64,000 bases of DNA from Paenibacillus cisolokensis. Its GTDB lineage: Bacteria > Bacillota > Bacilli > Paenibacillales > Paenibacillaceae. How positions within the stretch are numbered: the first letter of the stretch is position 1; every line of letters starts with the position of its first letter. Positions 28,609 to 37,165 of the stretch are shown piece after piece. The notes beneath the pieces were generated by a model. That model was not told where the DNA came from. It ran no database searches and saw only the letters and a program-made list of their open reading frames with translations. Location: positions 1 through 64,000 of the forward strand of contig NZ_BOVJ01000102.1 in the NCBI RefSeq assembly GCF_018403665.1, given 5' to 3'. A program made the position numbers and the translations under genes.

Positions 28609-29159
28609 ATGAAAACACTTACACTCGTCGCCCATCCCCGTTTGCAGGAATCCAGAGTCAACCGGACATGGAAGGAAAGATTGGAGAAAGAACAAAACAT
28701 TACGGTGCACGATTTATATCAGACTTACCCGACGGAAGTGCTGGACGTGGAGCGCGAACAACGGCTGCTGACGGAACATGATCGGATCGTATTCCAGTTT
28801 CCTTTTTACTGGCACAGCACTCCGCCCCTGCTGAAAAATACCAGGATGAAGTTTTCACGTACGGCTTCGGCTACGGCACCGGGAACAAATTGCGCGGCAA
28901 AGAATTCGTATTGGCCATATCGGCGGGAAGGCCGGAAGATTCGTACCGGCCCGAGGGCAGAAGCAAATATACGATGGAGCAATTTTTAATTCCGCTGCAA
29001 GCGACTACATTTCTTACCGAAATGATCTATTTGCCGCCGTTTATTCTATACGGAACGCCGTATTTGAGCGATGAAGAAATTCAAGAGAGCGCCGAACGGC
29101 TGGCCGCATATTTGACCGCACCGTACGACGAACTTGCCAATTTGTCGCAAACCCGTTAA
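28609..29159 (+). CDS. NAD(P)H-dependent flavodoxin-fold oxidoreductase (KefF/MdaB-like), one frameshift
   Basis: About 183 residues after repair. The beginning, KTLTLVAHPRLQESRVNRTW, is the FMN-binding loop of the quinone reductase/KefF family. HDRIVFQFPFYWHSTPPLLK and DEVFTYGFGYGTGNKLRGKE follow, and the C-terminal half (FVLAISAGRPEDSY, LQATTFLTEMIYLPPFILYG) completes the fold. The frame breaks at the A5 run at 28834-28838, which should be A6. It reduces quinones or similar compounds with bound flavin. AGAGGAG is 14 bases before the ATG, rather far. No operon partner is evident. Confidence 0.87.
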
Positions 29160-29353
29160 AACCGAATCCCGGCGTGGCGGAACTTCCAGGGATAGCTCAC
29201 CGCGATCCGGCTTGATGAACCGTATGGCATATGGTAAATTGGGATTAAATCTATCGGTGTGAAGCACATACCGCTATCATACGTCATGTTCGTTCGGAAC
29301 ATGGGCGTATTGGGGCGGTATTTTATTTTTAATCGGACGGGGTGTGGTTATGG

Positions 29354-29915
29354 ATGAGCAACTTTGACGCATTGTACAGCCATTGGATCGCCAAGCAGAT
29401 TGCCGAGGAAAAGAACCCGCGCAGACGGGAGTTTCTTCAAAAAGGGCTGAGCCGTGGAACGATAGACTATTTGCGCTGGATATGGTATCCCGCCATCGGC
29501 AACCTGGATCACTTATATCCCGAATATGAAGTTCGAGATTTCAACAACGGATACCGGTATCTGGATCTTGCCTATCTACCGGGCAACGCCAAAGGATGTA
29601 TCGAGATTCAGGATTATCGAAGTCATGCCCGGGATATCGAGGCCAGCCGCTTCAAGGATTTATGTATGAAGCAATCGTTGCTCGCCCTCGACGATTGGCT
29701 CTTTCTTCCGATCGCCTACTTGGGCCGAGGCGGAAGCTTTACGATTTGCGCGCCGCATGCTGCGACCTTTCACACCTAAAGAACTCGCCGCTCATCTGCG
29801 GCTTACCGAACAGTATGCGAGACGGATTCTCCGTCAATTGGTCGGCAAGCAAAAGCTCGACATCGCCAGCGGCAATCAACGTTACCGGACCTACAAGCTT
29901 CCATCGACTTTTTAA
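29354..29915 (+). pseudogene. Nuclease-like/winged-helix protein with internal deletion
   Basis: The N-terminal part has a restriction-endonuclease-like pattern, YRYLDLAYLPGNAKGCIEIQ, found in a Paenibacillus family of about 260 residues that also carries a C-terminal helix-turn-helix. That C-terminal domain is present in another frame (FARRMLRPFTPKELAAHL, LTEQYARRILRQLVGKQKLD) and ends at 29913-29915. Between PIAYLG and EALRFARR, near 29738, roughly 100 bases are missing and the frame shifts. The family has no named function that I can recall. The stop codon TAA is the first triplet of the repeat that follows. An upstream GTG at 29342 is an alternative start. Confidence 0.6.
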
Positions 29916-30095
29916 CGAATCTCACAATCGCTATTTGGTCAAAAATCGATGTTCCGGAATTGTAACGAATCTGAGCAACGCTATTTGCTTAAAAGCGATC
30001 GAATTCAGGCGGTAAAACGTAAATAAGGTGGCTCAGATTCGTTAAAATTCCAAAAAGCAGCCTATTGGCCAAAATAAAGCTTGTGAGATTCGTTA
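29913..30095. repeat. 183-bp palindromic element: two direct and two inverted 50-bp units
   Basis: Units starting TAACGAATCT lie on the plus strand at 29913 and 29963 (period 50), and on the minus strand starting at 30095 and 30045 (period 50). Each continues with a TATTT core about 20 bases in. Outer units share TAACGAATCTCACAA; inner units share TAACGAATCTGAGC. The inner pair meets at GAATTC (30001-30006), so the whole can fold into one large imperfect hairpin. It lies between convergent genes. Confidence 0.8.
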
Positions 30096-30360
30096 GCACA
30101 AAGAACGTTTCCGACGTCCGTAAACGAACCACCCCGGGTTCACCATTCTCAGCAGCTATTGCTGAGCAAACTCGTCTCGTGCTCATCCTATCGAAGCCAA
30201 CTCGGCGAAGCCGCGCCCAGCGTCATATGAGACGCCGAGACGCCGCGATGCCTAACTCTAGCTCATCCGCTTCGCTCTATGCGAACGAACCCGGGTTCCG
30301 CTCATGTCGGATCAAAATAGGGAGCTCCCGAACCATCAATCGGCAAGAAGGAAACACCGG
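30096..30360. other. Intergenic region without gene
   Basis: No frame here looks coding. It holds a small hairpin (CTCAGCA/TGCTGAG near 30150-30168) and two copies of a CCCGGGTTC-type sequence in similar context (about 30132-30142 and 30288-30298). It lies downstream of both flanking genes. Confidence 0.5.
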
Positions 30361-31678
30361 TCAAAATTGACGCAGCGTCTGATCGTTCAGCTTTTCGGCT
30401 GACTGCGATACTTTCTGTGTGGCCGTGCCGATCTCCTCAATAACCTGGACAAAGGAGCGGAGATCCTGCTTGTTCGTTTGCAATTCCCGAATATTTTGAT
30501 TCATCGATTCGTAGATAGCCTCGAACAATTGGTCCGAGGATGCCGCTTCCGTCTGCGCATCGGCGATTTGACCGCTCACCACGTCTAACGCCCGAACCAC
30601 ATCCTTCATCCATGCTGCCGAGGTTTCAATAAGCGTTTGAATGTGATCGACCGCTTTCTTCGTATCTTCCGACAATTTTTCACTTCGCTCGCTACGACGG
30701 AAAAGCCCGCACCGCTCGATCCGGCCCTGGCCGCTTCGATCGACGCGTTAAAAGACAACAAATGGGTTTGGGCCGCGATTTCTTGTACGATGGCAGCGAT
30801 CCCTTTTATTTGGTCGAACGATTGGCCCAGATCATTCACTAGACGATTCATTTCGTTCATTCCCCGGAATACGTCGCTTACGATTTGATTCAAACGGTTA
30901 ATTCTGCCCTTCCCGATCGAAGCCATAGATTGTGTGGATTCCGAATTGGCGATGCTGTGCTCGAACGAACGGCTGATTTCGATCCCGCCCGCCACCAATT
31001 GTTCGACCGACGCGCTCGTTTGCTGGGCCAAAGCCGCCAAGTCTCCGCTCATCGTTCCGATATGCCGCCTCAGTTCTTGCTTTGCTTTTTCATATTGCTC
31101 TTCTTTTATATGTAAATTTTGCGTTTCATAAGCGTCCAGCACGATTTGCTGTTCGATATTCAGCAGCTTGGCGACGGCTTTGTGGATTCGAACCGTTAAG
31201 GATTTGTTGGAAAAAGTGTTCTGTATAACATCGATGATGCTGTTTTGCAAGTTTTGAAAGGCTCCCATGTACCACTTCGGCTCCAATCCGATGCGTACAT
31301 GCGCGCTTGCGATTTTATATCGTTTTTCAATGAACCCTTCGTCGATGACGCCCGAAAACATGTCAAACAAATGGTCCTTTAACGTTATCTTCAGACGTTC
31401 GATAGTGGTGTGATTCTCTATCGTCGCTCATAAATGATCGATGTCAAGTATAGTAGAATAAAACGCGTCCGTTATTTGTTCGAGGTGCTCGTCCATTATG
31501 CCTTGCAATGCCTAGATCAGCTTCAGATCTTCCTCATTCAGATCGATCATGCTGAAGGATTTGCGAATGTCGTGCGATTCATGAAGGTGAAATCCTGCTT
31601 TTGCCGACCGTACGTTTTCCAAAAACGATGCTCGACATCAGTCAGCTCGTGATTAGGAGACTTCTTTCTTATCCGCAT
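30361..31678 (-). pseudogene. HemAT-like globin-coupled chemoreceptor, decayed
   Basis: About 439 residues if restored, close to B. subtilis HemAT (432). The N-terminal protoglobin domain contains DMFSGVIDEGFIEKRYKIAS and HVRIGLEPKWYMGAFQNL; the C-terminal half is a receptor signalling domain ([40 protein letters not shown]). Damage is of two kinds. Single-base losses occur in the A5 run at 30676-30680 (minus strand) and near 31571-31576. Two in-frame stops also lie in the globin domain: TAG after LNEEDLKLI and TGA before ATIENHTTIERL, each one C-to-T change from a sense codon. ATG at 31676-31678 follows GAGGAG and overlaps the end of the STAS gene. HemAT senses oxygen through haem. Confidence 0.78.
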
Positions 31679-32022
31679 GTTGACCGCTCCTCATAGACAA
31701 AATAGTTTGACAGCGCTTCCACTTCTTCGATGGCGCCGGAAAGCAGGCTCTGCCATCAATGTACCGACCGGTTCCCATTCGAGAAACACATCGTCACAGC
31801 CCCTCCCTTTTCGGCCACTTGTTGTTGGATCGCAACGAGCAAACCGACAAACGACCGGTTCAGTTTCGTTGCGCTGTCTATTTTAAAAGCAAAATAAAGA
31901 TACCCGTTTTCGACAAGCTGGAACAGCTCGTTTTGGATCGAGGCCATATCATTTGATGTCATGTTTCCTTCTAACCGGATGACGACCTGCTCTTCCTTGC
32001 ATTCCTCTATTTTCATCATCAT
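31669..32022 (-). pseudogene. STAS-domain protein with in-frame stop, upstream of the HemAT-like gene
   Basis: A 117-codon gene. KIEECKEEQVVIRLEGNMTS, IQNELFQLVENGYLYFAFKI and LNRSFVGLLVAIQQQVAEKG form a single STAS domain. The frame has TGA at 31756-31758 after NGNRSVH but continues in the same frame with a sensible helix, SLLSGAIEEVEALSNYFVYE, to TAA at 31669-31671. That stop overlaps the HemAT-like ATG, so the pair was once translationally coupled. ATG at 32020-32022 follows GGAGG. A STAS protein coupled to a globin receptor is unusual. If the TGA is real, the protein loses its last helix. Confidence 0.7.
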
Positions 32023-32142
32023 GGAACCTCCATATCTCACATTGACACAATACAATATTCGAAAACAGGCACCGGTTATGAATCTTAAAATGTAATTAAA
32101 TATACCATAATCGCTTGGATTAGACTGTGATTTATGTCACAC

Positions 32143-32171
32143 TTGACATCATCATTTGTATGAATTACTAT
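32143..32171 (+). promoter_or_regulatory. Sigma-A promoter of the TetR-family gene
   Basis: TTGACA (32143-32148), a 17-base spacer and TACTAT (32166-32171), 55 bases before the start codon. Confidence 0.75.
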
Positions 32172-32225
32172 AAACGCATACTTTCAAGAATCTGAATAAC
32201 ATTATTCATTCGCGGAGGTGATCAC

Positions 32226-33011
32226 ATGAGATCTTCCGAACAAATTCAAAAAGCGGTAAAAGAACTGGCCGCTCGTCTTCCGCATGATAAAATCACATTC
32301 GCCGACGTCGCGAAGGAAGCTGGCGTGCATTGGACGACCGTTCAAAGGTTTTTCGGCAGTAAGGAAGCGATGAGAACGTTTATCCTGCAAAAATACCGGG
32401 ATCCTTCTCTGGCCGACACGCGGACCAAAATACTGGACGCGGCCGCCCGTCTGTTTGCGAAGCATGGTTACAATGGCGCCACGCTTGATCTGGTGGCAGC
32501 CGATACCGGCATGACCAAAGGAGCGGTATACTGGCACTTTTCGAGCAAAAGCGACCTGTTCCTGGCTTTATGCGAACGAAGTCTCGACCGTCTGCTGAAC
32601 AGACTTCCCGGTCAGGTTCATAAGGTGTTCGCTTCGGATAACCCGACAGAATCTTTGAGACGGTTGCTCCAGTCGGAATTTGAAGCGTGCAAAGAAGGCG
32701 GAGGCGAGCGCCCCTTGCTTTTCTTCGAATTTATTGCAAACAGCCGCGAGCCCCAAATCCGCAAAAAATTAAACGAAGCTTTTACGAAACTGATTCAAGG
32801 TACCTCCGTCCTATTAAAAGAGCTGCAAGACCGGCGACTCATCACGAAAGATGCGGAACCGCACAACTTGGCCGTCACCCTTCACGCTCTTATCAACGGG
32901 GCAGTATTAATGTGGCTGACAGCCCCCGATCAAGTTTCGTTCCAATCTCTTGCAGCAGAGATCTCCAGCGTATTATGGCAAGGGATTCGTCCGGAATCGA
33001 ACCGCAATTAA
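32226..33011 (+). CDS. TetR/AcrR-family regulator with two tandem helix-turn-helix domains
   Basis: A 261-residue protein. Residues 1-55 form one TetR-like helix-turn-helix (KITFADVAKEAGVHWTTVQR, then FFGSKEAMRTFIL). A second, canonical one follows at about 66-112 (TKILDAAARLFAKHGYNGAT, then GMTKGAVYWHFSSKSDLFLA). A C-terminal ligand domain of about 140 residues completes it. TetR proteins normally have only one such domain. The first lacks the usual opening helix residues but keeps the recognition-helix pattern. Downstream lies a 20-bp palindrome (33048-33067) in front of a hydrolase gene, a likely target. GGAGGTGATC precedes the ATG. Confidence 0.88.
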   Translation: MRSSEQIQKAVKELAARLPHDKITFADVAKEAGVHWTTVQRFFGSKEAMRTFILQKYRDPSLADTRTKILDAAARLFAKHGYNGATLDLVAADTGMTKGAVYWHFSSKSDLFLALCERSLDRLLNRLPGQVHKVFASDNPTESLRRLLQSEFEACKEGGGERPLLFFEFIANSREPQIRKKLNEAFTKLIQGTSVLLKELQDRRLITKDAEPHNLAVTLHALINGAVLMWLTAPDQVSFQSLAAEISSVLWQGIRPESNRN

Positions 33012-33014
33012 GCA

Positions 33015-33036
33015 ACCCGTAGCCTTACGGGTTTTG
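33015..33036 (+). terminator. Terminator after the TetR gene
   Basis: AACCCGT pairs with ACGGGTT around a six-base loop, followed by TT, starting 3 bases after the stop codon. The T-tract is short. Confidence 0.7.
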
Positions 33037-33047
33037 CAAACGGCACA

Positions 33048-33067
33048 ACATACTTGTAAGTATGTTA
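33048..33067. promoter_or_regulatory. Palindromic operator, probable TetR-family binding site
   Basis: AACATACTT-GT-AAGTATGTT has two perfect 9-base arms and lies 36 bases before the hydrolase start. It is of the size and type bound by TetR-family dimers; the TetR gene ends just upstream. Confidence 0.75.
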
Positions 33068-33103
33068 TTATTGTAAAAATGCAGCGAAGAGGAGAGGAAT
33101 GCG

Positions 33104-34051
33104 ATGTGGATTTGGGCCCTTTTATTATTGACAATCGCTTTGGGAGGATTCATTCTGTACAACCGGTATAAATTCAAACAGGCGGAATTGAAATTTCCTC
33201 CGAACGGCCGGTTCGTAACCATAGAAGGTGTCCGATTGCATTATATCAGCAAAGGTTCGGGCAAACCCGTTGTGTTGATCCACGGAGGCGTCCTGACCGG
33301 CAATGATTTTGAACGCGTCATCGAGATAGCAGCCGGCAAAGGCTATCGGGCGATCGCCTTTGACCGTCCCGGATACGGACATAGCGAAAGGCCGGATTCC
33401 GAGAACGTGACCCCGTTCGTACAGGCACGGCTCATACATGCCGCTTTAAAGGAGCTGGGCATCGAAAAACCGATCCTGGTGGGCCACTCCTGGAGCGGAA
33501 CATTGGTGTTATCGTATGCGCTGCTATATCCGCAGGATTTTGAAGGGATTGTCACGTTGGGCGCGGCGATGTACAAGGAAGGGTATCCTGCGGAGAACGG
33601 AGATCCGATCTCCAAACTGGTAACGACTCCTGTAATCGGAGATCTGGTTCTTCATACGTTATTGCGCAGTCCGCTCGGAACATTTCTGGCAGACCGCACA
33701 TTGCAAGCCACCTTTGCACCGGAATCGATACCAGCCGGCTATCGGGAAGCGACCCATGCGCTGTGGCTTCGACCGGGGCAGTTTAAAGCAAATCGCGAGG
33801 ACGTATTGGCCTTCTCCCCTGCGGCCGAACAAATCAGCAAGCGCTACAAGGAAATAAACCATCCGGTTGTCATCGTTGCAGGAGAGAAAGACCCGTTCGG
33901 AACGAAAGAGCAGTCTTTGCGGTTAAAGGAAGATATCCCGCATGCCGAGCTCATCATGCTGCCGGAAGTTGCCCACATGATCCCGCAAAATCATCCGCAA
34001 CAGGTCGTGAACGCCATCGATCGGCTCGGGAGATCGTCGTCGGCGACATGA
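33104..34051 (+). CDS. Membrane-anchored alpha/beta hydrolase
   Basis: A 315-residue protein with an N-terminal membrane anchor (WALLLLTIALGGFILYNRYK). The hydrolase fold has oxyanion motif LIHGGVLTG, AFDRPGYGHSERPD, nucleophile elbow VGHSWSGTLVLSY (serine about 130), acid in VIVAGEKDPFG and histidine in PEVAHMIPQNHP. All triad positions are present. Its start follows a palindromic operator, so it is probably repressed by the adjacent TetR-family protein. GAAGAGGAGAGG precedes the ATG. Substrate is unknown; it may detoxify an ester or lactone that the regulator senses. Frame intact. Confidence 0.88.
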   Translation: MWIWALLLLTIALGGFILYNRYKFKQAELKFPPNGRFVTIEGVRLHYISKGSGKPVVLIHGGVLTGNDFERVIEIAAGKGYRAIAFDRPGYGHSERPDSENVTPFVQARLIHAALKELGIEKPILVGHSWSGTLVLSYALLYPQDFEGIVTLGAAMYKEGYPAENGDPISKLVTTPVIGDLVLHTLLRSPLGTFLADRTLQATFAPESIPAGYREATHALWLRPGQFKANREDVLAFSPAAEQISKRYKEINHPVVIVAGEKDPFGTKEQSLRLKEDIPHAELIMLPEVAHMIPQNHPQQVVNAIDRLGRSSSAT

Positions 34052-34181
34052 GCATGAGCGATTCTTCGATGCGATCGCCAGTGCCTCACCCGACAAATCT
34101 GACTATAACCAAATAAGACCATGAAAATAAATATTGAAACAGTTTACAATGGAATTATGAAAAAACGAGGAGGCAATTGAA

Positions 34182-34238
34182 ATGAAAAACATGACGATTC
34201 CAACCGTGCAAACATATAAGGAGGGACACTTGCTTTAA
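34182..34238 (+). CDS. Possible 18-residue leader peptide before the ABC exporter
   Basis: A short frame (MKNMTIPTVQTYKEGHLL) with an excellent ribosome site, GAGGAGG at 34167-34173, 8 bases before the ATG. It ends 59 bases before the ABC exporter start. If the TT at 34230-34231 were one T longer, the frame would run on into the exporter with no stop, so it could instead be a mis-read extension. No known peptide family matches. Confidence 0.35.
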   Translation: MKNMTIPTVQTYKEGHLL

Positions 34239-34297
34239 TCCTAAACGGTGCTCCCCTTTATATGTGTTTTGAAATAACACAAAGAAGGGGAAATTCG

Positions 34298-36030
34298 ATG
34301 CGTTTTCCAGTTCGTAAATTTTTCTCATACTACAAGCCGTATTTACGCTTGTTTCTTGCCGTATTGGCCTGCTCCATTATGACATCCGCCGTAACTTTGG
34401 TGTTTCCGTTGCTCGTTCGGTATATTACGAAAGATGTTCTGGAAGGAGATTTATCGACGCACTCCAAGAAGTGTTCGCGATTGGCGGGCTCATGCTCGTT
34501 TTAGTCGCGATTCAGAATATCGGGAATTACTTTGTGGACTACAAAGGCCATGAAGTAGGCGCCCGCATGGAAAGCGACATGCGCAGCGAGCTGTTCGCCC
34601 ACATGCAGAAGCTTTCCTTAAGCTTTTACGATAAGGAAAAGACAGGTCGGCTCATGTCCCGACTGACGAACGACCTGCTGCTGCTTTCCGAGCTGTACCA
34701 TCACGGTCCGGAAGATTACACGAAATATTTCGTCCGCTTTATCGGGGCATTTTGTATTTTGTTCTTTATTAACGCACCGTTAACGCTCGCCGTATTCTGT
34801 TTTTACCGGTTCTCGGTCTCTTGACTGTGTATTTCAATAAAATGTTGAACAAGGCATTACGAAGAAACAAAGAGCGAATCGGGGATGTTAACGCTCAGAT
34901 AGAGGATAGTCTGGCGGGGATCCGCACCGTAAAATCGTTTGCTAACGAGAGCTTCGAGATCGAGAAGTTTAACCGGGAAAATATCCGTTTTCTCGAGAGC
35001 CGAAAGAACACCTATAAAGCGGAGGCGCTTTTTTACAACAGCTTCGAATCGATTATTCAGTTGATTACGATCACTGTGATCATCTTCGGCAGCGTCAATA
35101 TCGTCAACACTGATTTGGACTTGGCGGATTTGATTACTTTTTTGCTGTATATCAACTTTATGATCGAGCCGATTCAACGACTGAATCATATGAGCACACA
35201 GCTTCAGGAAGGAATCACCGGCTTTCAGCGCTTTATGGAAATCATGAATATGAAGCCGGCCATCGAAAACAAACCGGATGCCGTCATTCTGCCGGAGATA
35301 CGAGGCGAGATTGAATTCAGACAAGTTTCCTTCCGTTATGAAGATCATTTGGACAAAGTCATCCAAAACCTGTCGCTTCGTATCGAGCCGGGCGAATATG
35401 TTGCATTAGTAGGGCCGTCCGGTGCGGGAAAAACGACATTATGCTCGCTCATCCCCCGCCTTTATGATGTGACTGACGGGGAGGTGTTAATCGACGGGAT
35501 CGACGTCCGTAATATCGACCTGCAATCATTACGACAAAAATAGGTATTGTACTGCAAGACGTCTACCTTTTTGCAGGGACGGTGATGGAAAATATCCGCT
35601 ATGGAAATCAAGCGGCCAGCGACGAAGAAGTTATTGCGGCAGCCAAGCATGCCAATGCCCATGATTTTATTATGAGCTTGCCGAACGGCTATCACTCCGA
35701 GATCGGCCAGCGAGGTGTCAAACTGTCCGGCGGACAGAAGCAGCGTCTAAGCATTGCCCGCGTATTTTTGAAAATCCGCCCGTTCTTATTTTCGATGAGG
35801 CGACAAGCGCGCTGGATAACGAGAGCGAAAGCGTCATTAAGGCATCATTGGAATTGCTGGCAAAAGGACGTACGACCATCGTCATTGCCCACCGCCTCTC
35901 CACAATCCGCAATGCGGGACGAATTATCGTATTGACGGAGGATGGTATTGTGGAACAAGGAACGCACGATGCCCTGCTTGCACGCAATGGCGTATACGCA
36001 AAATTGTATTCCAAGCAGTTTGGATTGTAG
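34298..36030 (+). CDS. ABC transporter, fused membrane and ATP-binding domains (exporter), four frameshifts
   Basis: About 578 residues after repair, the normal size of an MsbA/BmrA-type half transporter. Six membrane helices start with [20 protein letters not shown]; the coupling region reads [30 protein letters not shown]. The ATPase has Walker [11 protein letters not shown], signature [17 protein letters not shown], Walker [16 protein letters not shown] and H-loop IAHRLSTI. Breaks: one G lost near 34459, T5 at 34800-34804, A5 at 35536-35540, and A4 at 35771-35774, each one base short. ATG at 34298 follows AGAAGGGG. It is probably a homodimeric exporter of lipids or drugs; substrate is unknown. 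Confidence 0.87.
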
Positions 36031-36166
36031 ATTCGGACGCCATGCTACCCCGATGCCGGTTTCCCTTTACCTTCAAGATGAAAAAACGGCGCACTTTCAT
36101 TTGGGAAGAAACATAAGATAACCCATAAGTCAAAAGCCTATTCGGGAATGAAGGGAAGGGAATAAA

Positions 36167-36850
36167 GTGGCGGTTTCGTACATGGACTTTACTTCACCAT
36201 CGGTGCGGTTTACGTTTGATTTAAATAATAACCAATTTTTCAAAAAGGATAACCGGAATTATATTAACGCTCTTTCCGTCAATCAGCTCAACACATTAGG
36301 AAATGTGTCCCTGCTGGACATTTTTCTTAGCACGGGAAACGTTGTCGAGCCCCATATTCATCAAAATGCATCTGAATTGGTATATTGTATTTCAGGCGCG
36401 GCGATTGTCTCCCTGATTAACCCGTTTACGAAAGAGCTTCGCAATTTCCCGATCCAGCCGGGCCAAGTAGCCAATGTGCCTCAAGGATGGTGGCATTATG
36501 AAATGGCCACAGCCGACAACACCCATTTATTGGCTATATTCGATGCACCGATTCCGGAATTCATACCTGCTTCCGACATGCTGCGATTAACGCCGGCCAA
36601 TGTGTTTGCCCATACGTATTGCCTCAACGAGGCGAAAGTTAAGGACACGCTAGCGCCCATTACCAATACCGTTGTCATCGGACCGCCCAGCGATTGCGCG
36701 CCGGAGCAAGGCCACAACAAACGAGCGGCAGCTCCGGCGTATCCGAATCAAGCGCACTACTACCAGGGACAGGGACACGTGCAGCGTCAAACCTTTGCTC
36801 CCCCGCAGCAACAGCCGTACATCGGGAATGGATGGGGATACGGGTATTAA
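36167..36850 (+). CDS. Cupin-domain protein with Gln/Tyr-rich tail
   Basis: A 227-residue protein. The cupin core runs from about residue 40 to 140: VSLLDIFLSTGNVVEPHIHQ gives metal-ligand histidines, NASELVYCISGAAIVSL is the conserved turn, and IQPGQVANVPQGWWHYEMAT is the second motif with its histidine. The last 50 residues are low-complexity and rich in Gln, Tyr, Pro and Gly (YYQGQGHVQRQ, PPQQQPYIGNGWGYGY), as in proteins of the spore coat. No signal peptide. GTG at 36167 follows GGGAAGGGAA. An oxalate-decarboxylase-like or structural spore role is possible; I cannot decide. Confidence 0.83.
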   Translation: MAVSYMDFTSPSVRFTFDLNNNQFFKKDNRNYINALSVNQLNTLGNVSLLDIFLSTGNVVEPHIHQNASELVYCISGAAIVSLINPFTKELRNFPIQPGQVANVPQGWWHYEMATADNTHLLAIFDAPIPEFIPASDMLRLTPANVFAHTYCLNEAKVKDTLAPITNTVVIGPPSDCAPEQGHNKRAAAPAYPNQAHYYQGQGHVQRQTFAPPQQQPYIGNGWGYGY

Positions 36851-36903
36851 CCATTTCAAATAAAGTTTTGGTTTCGGCGGAGCCACTGGAATATACGACA
36901 AAA

Positions 36904-36926
36904 AAAACGGCCGTCCAGGCCGTTTT
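36904..36926. terminator. Bidirectional terminator between cupin gene and tRNA-Lys
   Basis: AAAACGGCC pairs with GGCCGTTTT around a five-base loop. On the minus strand it is followed by a run of T and ends the tRNA-Lys transcript. Confidence 0.85.
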
Positions 36927-36938
36927 GCTGTAAATGTA

Positions 36939-37014
36939 TGGTGGGCTCTCAGGGACTCGAACCCTGGACCAGATGATTAAGAGTCAACTGCTCTACCAAC
37001 TGAGCTAAGAGCCC
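36939..37014 (-). tRNA. tRNA-Lys (anticodon CUU), CCA encoded
   Basis: A 76-base minus-strand cloverleaf: acceptor GGGCTCT pairs with AGAGCCC, D arm GCTCAGTTGGTAGAGC, anticodon loop CTCTTAA with anticodon CTT, T arm CAGGGTTCGAGTCCCTG and encoded CCA. The anticodon reads AAG lysine codons. Confidence 0.95.
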
Positions 37015-37058
37015 AAATAATCGATAAATGCGAAAATCGCTTTATGAGACACTTTAGT

Positions 37059-37087
37059 ATTATATATGCTAGGCTTCTTTGTGTCAA
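37059..37087 (-). promoter_or_regulatory. Consensus promoter of tRNA-Lys
   Basis: On the minus strand TTGACA (37082-37087), 17 bases, TATAAT (37059-37064): a perfect sigma-A match, 45 bases before the tRNA 5' end. Confidence 0.92.
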
Positions 37088-37165
37088 GCGTCCGGACTGC
37101 CGCCGATTACGGCTTTATCGGATCATTTAGTGACAAGATTTATCGAAAAATGGCATGAAATCAAA

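Noticed and set aside
29913-30095. CRISPR array
   Set aside because: The units have constant 50-base spacing, but adjoining units have no separate repeat and spacer, two of four are inverted, and no cas genes are near.
3616-35774. Programmed frameshifting or transcriptional slippage as the cause of the many frame breaks
   Set aside because: Many runs are only 4-5 bases, too short for efficient slippage; the breaks hit unrelated genes at random positions, and no slippery heptamer with a downstream structure recurs.
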